This document shows positions 58,385 through 64,000 of a stretch of 64,000 nt of DNA, one piece after another. Numbering within the stretch: position 1 is the stretch's first letter; each line of letters starts with the position of its first letter. A program made the translations under genes and the position numbers. This DNA is from Bradyrhizobium canariense (GTDB lineage: Bacteria > Pseudomonadota > Alphaproteobacteria > Rhizobiales > Xanthobacteraceae): NCBI RefSeq assembly GCF_018130465.1, contig NZ_JAFCKJ010000008.1:293266-357265 (forward strand), given 5' to 3'. The notes below the pieces were generated by a model that saw only the letters and a list, made by a program, of their open reading frames with translations, searched no databases and was not told the DNA's origin.

Positions 58385-59737
58385 ATGCCCATCAACATCC
58401 TGATGCCCGCTCTTTCGCCGACGATGGAGAAGGGTAACCTCGCCAAGTGGCTGAAGAAGGAAGGCGACAAGGTCAAATCCGGCGACGTCATCGCCGAGAT
58501 CGAGACCGACAAGGCGACCATGGAGGTCGAGGCCATCGACGAGGGCACGATCGCCAGGATCCTCGTGCCCGAGGGCACGCAGGATGTCCCGGTCAATGAC
58601 GTGATCGCGGTGCTGGCCGGCGAGGGCGAGGACGTGAAGGCGGCAGGTGCCGCCAAGCCCAGCGCTTCGGCCGCGCCTCCGAAAGCTGCTGAAGCTCCCA
58701 CGGCTGCTCCGGCGCCCGCGCCAGCTGCGCCCAAGGCTGCGCCGCCGCCCGCTGCGGCTCCTGCGCCGCAAGCTGCCGCCGCACCGGCCGCGCAGAGCAA
58801 CGGCCATGGCGGCCGTGTGTTCTCCTCGCCGCTGGCGCGCCGTCTCGCCAAGGAGGCCGGTGTCGATGTTGCGATGGTCACCGGCACCGGCCCGCATGGC
58901 CGCGTGGTCGCCCGCGACGTCGAGCAGGCCAAGTCCGGCAAGGGCCTCAAGGCGCCTGCCGCGGCACCCTCAGGCGCGCCCTCGACCGCGCCGACCATGT
59001 CGGACAAGCAGATCCTGTCGCTGTTCGAGCCGGGCTCCTACGAGGTCGTGCCCCATGACGGAATGCGCCGCACGATTGCGCAGCGTCTGACCGCGTCGAT
59101 CCAGAACGTCCCGCACTTCTACCTCACCATCGACTGCGACATCGGCAAGCTGCTTGCCGCGCGCGAGGAGATCAATGCGGCTGCTCCCAAGGACAAGGAG
59201 AAGAAGCCGCTCTACAAGATCTCGGTCAACGACTTCGTCATCAAGGCGATGGCGGTCGCGCTGCAGAAGATCCCGAATTGCAATGTGAGCTGGACCGAAT
59301 CCGGCATGGTCAAGCACCACCATTCCGACGTCGGCGTTGCGGTGGCGATGCCCGGCGGCCTGATCACGCCGATCATCCGCAAGGCCGAGACCAAGACTCT
59401 GTCGACCATCTCCAACGAGATGAAGGATTTTGCGACACGCGCCCGCTCGCGCAAGCTGAAGCCCGAAGAGTACCAGGGCGGCACGACGGCTGTCTCGAAC
59501 CTCGGCATGTTCGGCATCAGCCACTTCACCGCCGTGATCAATCCGCCGCATGCGACCATCCTCGCGGTCGGCACCAGCGAGGAGCGGCCGGTGGTGCGCG
59601 GCGGCAAGATCGAGATCGCGAACATGATGAGCGTGACCCTGTCCTGCGATCACCGCGCAATCGACGGCGCGCTCGGCGCCGAGCTGATCGGTGCCTTCAA
59701 GCAGCTGATCGAAAACCCCGTCATGATGATGGTGTGA
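58385..59737 (+). CDS. pdhC: Pyruvate dehydrogenase E2 (dihydrolipoyl acetyltransferase)
   Basis: E2 forms the core that passes acetyl groups to CoA. The 450-residue protein has one lipoyl domain (1-80, [10 protein letters not shown]), an Ala/Pro linker, the E3/E1-binding domain (FSSPLARRLAKEAGVDVAMV, about 147-185), a second linker, and the catalytic domain ending with the active-site DHRAIDGALG. It follows the deaminase gene after 62 bases with its own ribosome site. Its lipoyl-domain DNA shares a 61-base identity with pdhB. Confidence 0.96.
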   Translation: MPINILMPALSPTMEKGNLAKWLKKEGDKVKSGDVIAEIETDKATMEVEAIDEGTIARILVPEGTQDVPVNDVIAVLAGEGEDVKAAGAAKPSASAAPPKAAEAPTAAPAPAPAAPKAAPPPAAAPAPQAAAAPAAQSNGHGGRVFSSPLARRLAKEAGVDVAMVTGTGPHGRVVARDVEQAKSGKGLKAPAAAPSGAPSTAPTMSDKQILSLFEPGSYEVVPHDGMRRTIAQRLTASIQNVPHFYLTIDCDIGKLLAAREEINAAAPKDKEKKPLYKISVNDFVIKAMAVALQKIPNCNVSWTESGMVKHHHSDVGVAVAMPGGLITPIIRKAETKTLSTISNEMKDFATRARSRKLKPEEYQGGTTAVSNLGMFGISHFTAVINPPHATILAVGTSEERPVVRGGKIEIANMMSVTLSCDHRAIDGALGAELIGAFKQLIENPVMMMV

Positions 59738-59745
59738 GATGGCGC

Positions 59746-59979
59746 ATGACGACGCGCTGGCCCTGGATCTCGACGCTGGTTTCGCTGATCCTTACGCTCA
59801 GCCCGCTCGGTCGCGACGTCGTTGAGTCGGCCTTCTTCGCCGGCGAGGCGCTGTCGCGCAACATCTGGGCGCCGATTGCGCTGACCATCTTCGCCGTCAT
59901 GGCGGCGGTCATTCTCGTCGAATGGCTGATCAGAACTTACTTCCACAATCGCCGCGCCCGCGGCGCAACGACCGTTTGA
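59746..59979 (+). CDS. Small two-helix membrane protein in the pdh cluster
   Basis: This 77-residue protein has helix 1 at about 7-19 (ISTLVSLILTLSP) and helix 2 at about 41-63 (IWAPIALTIFAVMAAVILV), with a basic C-terminus (HNRRARGATTV). It begins 8 bases after pdhC and stops 17 bases before lpdA, so it belongs to the operon. No family recognised. An ATG at 59739 is out of frame. Confidence 0.7.
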   Translation: MTTRWPWISTLVSLILTLSPLGRDVVESAFFAGEALSRNIWAPIALTIFAVMAAVILVEWLIRTYFHNRRARGATTV

Positions 59980-59996
59980 GTTGAATGGGAGCCACC

Positions 59997-61418
59997 ATGG
60001 CCGATACATCCTTCGACGTCATCATCCTCGGCTCCGGTCCCGGCGGTTATGTCACCGCGATCCGCGCCGCCCAGCTCGGCTTCAAGGTCGCGATCGTCGA
60101 AAAATCCTATCTCGGCGGCATCTGCCTGAACTGGGGCTGCATCCCGACCAAGGCGCTGCTGCGCTCGGCCGAGATCTACCACTACATGCAGCATGCGAAG
60201 GATTACGGCCTGTCCGCCGAAAAGGTCTCGTTTGATCCCAAGGCGGTGGTGCAGCGCTCGCGCGGCGTCTCGAAGCGGCTGAACGACGGCGTTGGCTTCC
60301 TGATGAAGAAGAACAAGGTCAGCGTGATCTGGGGCGCGGCCTCGATCGACGCGCCCGGTAAGGTCACCGTGAAGAAGTCCGACGTCGAGGCGCCGAAGGG
60401 CGCGCTGGGCGAGGGGAGCTACCAGGCCAAGCACATCATCGTCGCGACCGGCGCGCGTCCGCGCGTGCTGCCGGGGCTCGAGCCCGACAAGAAGCTGATC
60501 TGGACCTATTTCGAGGCGATGGTGCCGGAGCGGATGCCGAAGTCGCTGCTGGTCGTCGGCTCCGGCGCGATCGGCATCGAGTTCGCCTCGTTCTTCCACA
60601 CCATGGGCTCCGACGTCACCGTGGTCGAGGTGCTGCCGCAGATCCTCCCCGTCGAGGACGCCGAGATCGCCGGCCTAGCCCGCAAGCGTTTCGAGAAGCA
60701 GGGCATCAAGATCCTGTCCTCGACCAAGGTGACAAAACTCGAGAAGAAGGCCGACAGCGTCGTCGCCACCATCGACGACGGCAAGGGCAAGCCGGTCACG
60801 ACCGAGTTCGAGCGCGTGATCTCGGCGGTCGGCGTGGTCGGCAACATCGAGAATCTCGGCCTGGAAAAGCTCGGCGTCAAAACCGATCGCGGCTGCATCG
60901 TGATCGACGGCTACGGCAAGACCAACATCCCCGGCATCTACGCCATCGGTGACGTCGCCGGCCCGCCCATGTTGGCGCATAAGGCCGAACATGAAGGCGT
61001 GATCTGCGTCGAGGCGATCAAGGGCCTGCATCCGCACCCCATGGACAAGAACCTGATCCCGGGTTGCACCTATTGCCAACCGCAGGTCGCCTCCGTCGGC
61101 CTCACCGAGGCCAAGGCCAAGGAAAACGGCCGCGAGATCCGCGTCGGCCGCTTCCCCTTCGTCGGCAACGGCAAGGCCATCGCGCTCGGCGAAGACCAGG
61201 GCCTGGTCAAGGTGATCTTCGACAAGAAGACCGGCCAGCTCCTGGGCGCCCACATGGTCGGCGCGGAGGTCACCGAGCTGATTCAGGGTTACGTCGTCGC
61301 CATGAATTTGGAGACCACGGAAGAAGAGCTGATGCACACCGTATTCCCGCATCCGACGCTGTCGGAGATGATGAAGGAAGCCGTGCTGGATGCTTATGGA
61401 AGGGTGCTGAATATTTGA
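59997..61418 (+). CDS. lpdA: Dihydrolipoyl dehydrogenase (E3)
   Basis: E3 reoxidises lipoyl groups with NAD. The 473-residue flavoprotein has the FAD site ILGSGPGGYVTAIRAAQLG, the redox disulfide GGICLNWGCIPTKAL, the NAD-binding VVGSGAIGIEFASFF, GIYAIGDVAGPPMLAHKAEHEG and the interface His-Glu pair in HTVFPHPTLSEMMKE. ATG 59997 (MADTSFDVIIL) was preferred over GTG/TTG-type starts 12 bases upstream. It closes the pdh run and a REP-like repeat follows. Confidence 0.96.
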   Translation: MADTSFDVIILGSGPGGYVTAIRAAQLGFKVAIVEKSYLGGICLNWGCIPTKALLRSAEIYHYMQHAKDYGLSAEKVSFDPKAVVQRSRGVSKRLNDGVGFLMKKNKVSVIWGAASIDAPGKVTVKKSDVEAPKGALGEGSYQAKHIIVATGARPRVLPGLEPDKKLIWTYFEAMVPERMPKSLLVVGSGAIGIEFASFFHTMGSDVTVVEVLPQILPVEDAEIAGLARKRFEKQGIKILSSTKVTKLEKKADSVVATIDDGKGKPVTTEFERVISAVGVVGNIENLGLEKLGVKTDRGCIVIDGYGKTNIPGIYAIGDVAGPPMLAHKAEHEGVICVEAIKGLHPHPMDKNLIPGCTYCQPQVASVGLTEAKAKENGREIRVGRFPFVGNGKAIALGEDQGLVKVIFDKKTGQLLGAHMVGAEVTELIQGYVVAMNLETTEEELMHTVFPHPTLSEMMKEAVLDAYGRVLNI

Positions 61419-61445
61419 CGATTGGACGGTGGCGCCTGCCGATCC

Positions 61446-61555
61446 GTCATCCTGAGGTGCTCGCGTAGCGAGCCTCGAAGGATGCATGGCCGAGATGCAG
61501 CCGGGCTGTCGCCCTTCGAGGCCTCCGCTACGCTCCGGCACCTCAGGGTGACGAG
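61446..61555. repeat. Dispersed REP-like intergenic repeat, copy 3
   Basis: CATCCTGAGGTGCTCGCG...CCTCGAAGGATG faces CCCTTCGAGGCCTCCGC...CACCTCAGGGTGACG, forming a long imperfect hairpin between lpdA and the threonine synthase-like gene. Confidence 0.8.
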
Positions 61556-61596
61556 ATGGACATTGAGAACACCAGAACAAGAAGAGGGCTGACCCC

Positions 61597-62838
61597 ATGC
61601 ACGACAACGACAACCTCACCATCGAGCGCCCGAGCTTCGTCACCCATCTCGAATGCGCGATGGAGGGCGATCACTATGCCGCCGACCAGGTCCACAACCT
61701 CTCCAAGGCCGGCAAGCCGCTGCTGGTGCGCTACGACCTCGCGGGCGTGAAGAAGGCGCTGACCAAAGACGCGCTCGCGCAGCGCCCGGCCGACATGTGG
61801 CGCTACCGCGAGCTGCTGCCGGTACGCAAATGCAAGGACATCGTCTCGCTCGGCGAGGTCACGACGCCGCTGATCCGGCTGCCCAAGCTCGGCGCAAAGC
61901 TCGGCGGCGGCGAGATCATCGTCAAGGACGAGGGACGCCTGCCGACCGGCTCGTTCAAGGCGCGAGGCCTCGTGATGGCGGTGTCGATGGGCAAGGCGCT
62001 CGGCATCAAGCACATGGCGATGCCGACCAACGGCAATGCCGGCGCGGCGCTCGCGGCCTATGCGACCTCCTGCGGCATCAAGACCACGATCTTCTGCCCG
62101 GCCGATACGCCGGAGGTGAACGTCAGCGAGATCGAGCTTCAGGGCGCGACCGTCTACCGCGTCAACGGCTATATCGACGATTGCGGCAAGATCGTCGGCG
62201 AGGGCAAGGCGAAAGTCGGCTGGTTCGACACCTCGACCTTGAAAGAGCCGTACCGCATCGAAGGCAAGAAGACGATGGGGCTCGAACTCGCCGAGCAGCT
62301 CGGCTGGGATGTGCCCGACGTGATCTTCTATCCGACCGGCGGCGGCACCGGCCTGATCGGCATGTGGAAGGCCTTCGACGAGCTCGAGAAGATCGGCTTC
62401 ATCGGAAGCAAGCGCCCGCGCATGGTCGCGGTGCAGGCCTCCGGCTGCGCGCCGATGGTGCGTGCGTACGAAGCCGGCACCGAGCATGCAACCCGCTGGG
62501 AAGACGCCCACACCATTGCGTCAGGCATCCGCGTGCCGCAGGCGATCGGCGACTTCCTGATCCTGCGCGCGGTGCGCCAGAGCAAGGGTTTTGCCATCGC
62601 GGTCGACGACGACAAGATTTCGTCGGCGCTCAACGAGGTCGCGCGCGAGGAGGGGCTGCTACTGTGCCCCGAAGGCGCCGCGACCTACGCCGCCTACAAG
62701 GAAAGCCTCGCCGACGGCCGCGTCAGCAAGACCGATCGCGTGATGCTGTTCAACTGCGCCACCGGCCTGAAATACCCGCTGCCGCCGGTCACCCGCACGC
62801 TCGATCGCCACAAGCCGATCGACTATTCGCAGTTCTAG
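61597..62838 (+). CDS. Threonine synthase-like PLP enzyme
   Basis: This 413-residue fold-type II PLP enzyme has VSLGEVTTPLIRLPKL, the PLP-lysine motif TGSFKARG, the phosphate loop PTNGNAGAALAAYA, YPTGGGTGLIGMWKAF and LLLCPEGAATYAA. This matches the shorter plant/archaeal-like threonine synthase branch. It is also close to diaminopropionate or cysteate-type synthases, so catalytic identity is not certain. It is separated from lpdA by a REP element. A second ThrC elsewhere in the genome would be expected. Confidence 0.85.
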   Translation: MHDNDNLTIERPSFVTHLECAMEGDHYAADQVHNLSKAGKPLLVRYDLAGVKKALTKDALAQRPADMWRYRELLPVRKCKDIVSLGEVTTPLIRLPKLGAKLGGGEIIVKDEGRLPTGSFKARGLVMAVSMGKALGIKHMAMPTNGNAGAALAAYATSCGIKTTIFCPADTPEVNVSEIELQGATVYRVNGYIDDCGKIVGEGKAKVGWFDTSTLKEPYRIEGKKTMGLELAEQLGWDVPDVIFYPTGGGTGLIGMWKAFDELEKIGFIGSKRPRMVAVQASGCAPMVRAYEAGTEHATRWEDAHTIASGIRVPQAIGDFLILRAVRQSKGFAIAVDDDKISSALNEVAREEGLLLCPEGAATYAAYKESLADGRVSKTDRVMLFNCATGLKYPLPPVTRTLDRHKPIDYSQF

Positions 62839-62924
62839 CGCGTCATTTCGTCTCTTCACGAACGCTCCCTCTTCCCGTACGCGGGAAGAGACAAAAACAA
62901 CAATGACATTGCTGGGAGAAGACA

Positions 62925-63893
62925 ATGAAGGCCGCCTTGGCTGCGCTGATTGCTATTCTCGCTGTTGCAGGCGCCGCGCGCGCCGATGATTATCCTTCAC
63001 GTCCCATCACCATCATCGTGCCCTTCGCCGCCGGCGGTCCGTCGGATGCGATGGCACGAGTGCTTGCCGAGCGGATGCGCACGGCGCTCGGCCAGCCGCT
63101 GGTGATCGAGAACGTCACTGGCGCGGGCGGCTCGATCGGCGTCGGCCGGGCCGTGCATTCGGCCCCCGACGGCTACACGATCTCGTTCGGTCATCTCGGC
63201 ACTCACGTTGCCAACGGGGCCGTCTACAAGCTCAATTACGACCTGGTCGCGGACCTCGAGCCGGTGGTGCTGCTGCCAAGCAATCCGATGATCGTCGTCA
63301 GCAAGAACGCGGTGCCCGCGACCTCGCTGAAGGAGCTGCTGGACTGGCTGAAGTCGCGGCCGTCGCCGCCGACCGCCGGCACCGCGGGCGCGGGTTCCGG
63401 CAGCCACATCGCCGGGGTCTATTTCGAGAGCGTCAGCGGCATCAAGCTGCAATACGTACCGTATCGCGGCACCGCGCCCGCCCTGAACGATCTCATCGCC
63501 GGCCAGATCGACGTCATCGTCGACCAGACTTCGAACTCCATCAACCAGGTCCGCGCCGGCACCATTCGCGCCTACGCAGTCACCGACGACAAGCGCCTGT
63601 CCTCGGCGCCCGACATCCCGACGGCGGAGGAGGCGGGCCTGAAGGGCTTCAACATGACGCTGTGGTCGGGGATGTGGGTGCCGAAGGGTACGCCGAAGGC
63701 GATCGTCACCAAACTCAATGCCGCGGCCGTGGAAGCGCTGAACGATCCCGGCGTGAAGAAGCAGCTCGAAAGCCAGGGCCTGGAGATGACACCGCAGGAT
63801 CAGCTCACGCCCGAGGCGCTCGGCACCCGCCAGAAGGCGGAGATCGCGAAGTGGTGGCCGATGATCAAGGCGGCGAATATCAAGGTGGATTGA
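62925..63893 (+). CDS. Bug-family tripartite tricarboxylate transporter binding protein
   Basis: This 322-residue periplasmic protein has a Sec signal (MKAALAALIAILAVAGAARA) and Bug/TctC motifs: YPSRPITIIVPFAAGGPSDAMARVL, VIENVTGAGGSIGVG, VPYRGTAPALNDLIAGQIDVIVD and WSGMWVPKGTPKAIV. Such proteins bind carboxylates or other small polar ligands. No TctA/TctB membrane genes are adjacent, as is common for this family. GGGAGAAGACA precedes the ATG. Confidence 0.92.
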   Translation: MKAALAALIAILAVAGAARADDYPSRPITIIVPFAAGGPSDAMARVLAERMRTALGQPLVIENVTGAGGSIGVGRAVHSAPDGYTISFGHLGTHVANGAVYKLNYDLVADLEPVVLLPSNPMIVVSKNAVPATSLKELLDWLKSRPSPPTAGTAGAGSGSHIAGVYFESVSGIKLQYVPYRGTAPALNDLIAGQIDVIVDQTSNSINQVRAGTIRAYAVTDDKRLSSAPDIPTAEEAGLKGFNMTLWSGMWVPKGTPKAIVTKLNAAAVEALNDPGVKKQLESQGLEMTPQDQLTPEALGTRQKAEIAKWWPMIKAANIKVD

Positions 63894-63921
63894 GGCGCGC
63901 ACGTGCGTCGCCCCATGCTCC

Positions 63922-64000
63922 GACCTCATCCTGAGAGCCTGACTCAAAAAGGGTAGACACCCTCAAGGTCTGGCCAGACGGCGAGTTAAGAGCCTCAGAT
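63922..64000. repeat. Interrupted REP-like copy at the window edge
   Basis: ACCTCATCCTGAG begins like the other REP-like repeats, but continues with AGCCTGACTCAAAAAGGGT and further unrelated sequence instead of the expected facing arm. Either this is a diverged copy or something has inserted at about 63937. No gene is visible in the last 107 bases. Confidence 0.4.

Overview
The window reads as a chromosomal segment of a high-GC alphaproteobacterium of the Bradyrhizobium type (Nitrobacteraceae). The evidence is the gene order, the E1-beta subunit of pyruvate dehydrogenase carrying its own lipoyl domain, a LexA with a GTTC-N7-GTTC box, several FMN/Tat proteins and dispersed 'CCCTGAGG...TCTCGAAGGATG' intergenic repeats of the kind seen in Bradyrhizobium. 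I could not run any search, so the genus is an inference. No rRNA, tRNA, CRISPR array or complete insertion sequence was found.

The backbone follows a gene order I recognise from rhizobial chromosomes: lpxI-lpxB (lipid A), gltA-gltX, comEC, lexA-moeA-moaC-trpC-trpD, a PpiD-like foldase, tpiA, secG, pyrG, kdsA, eno, an FtsB/DivIC-like gene, then pdhA-pdhB-pdhC-lpdA. It links outer-membrane lipid synthesis (lpxI, lpxB, kdsA), central carbon flow (tpiA, eno, pdh, gltA), translation (gltX, glnS), protein export (secG, ppiD), tryptophan and molybdenum-cofactor synthesis, and the SOS response.

Accessory genes sit in the gaps of that order. (1) 1.9-10.7 kb, between convergent lpxB and gltA: a LysR-hydrolase pair bounded by an inverted repeat, and a six-gene ROK-ABC sugar transporter-dehydrogenase operon with a palindromic operator on its first start codon. 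(2) 18.7-20.4 kb: a protein made of three GAF-like repeats and an unknown 144-residue protein. (3) 23-30.4 kb: between moeA and moaC, two very small genes, a HAD phosphatase with an FMN 2-hydroxyacid dehydrogenase, a CtpA protease, a GGDEF-EAL protein and a Flp pilin with a sigma-54-type promoter. (4) 38-41.3 kb and 42.3-45 kb: a phospholipid methyltransferase-like protein, a two-component system, an MFS carrier, QueF and a beta-propeller protein. (5) 47.7-49.6 kb: an SDR-AraC pair bounded by a 64-bp direct repeat derived from the end of the preceding gene. (6) 52-55 kb: an AcoR-like regulator without an AAA+ domain, preceded by a FixK-type box and followed by an aldehyde dehydrogenase with a perfect 24-bp palindrome upstream.

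The pdh cluster (55.1-61.4 kb) is one run of seven genes that also contains a DUF5076-like protein, a fungal-type cytosine deaminase homologue and a small two-helix membrane protein. It is followed by a threonine synthase-like enzyme and a tripartite-tricarboxylate (Bug) binding protein. The most unusual features are the tandem repeat grown from the last codons of lexA, the two repeat-bounded insertions, the triple GAF-like protein and the small-gene pair upstream of moeA.
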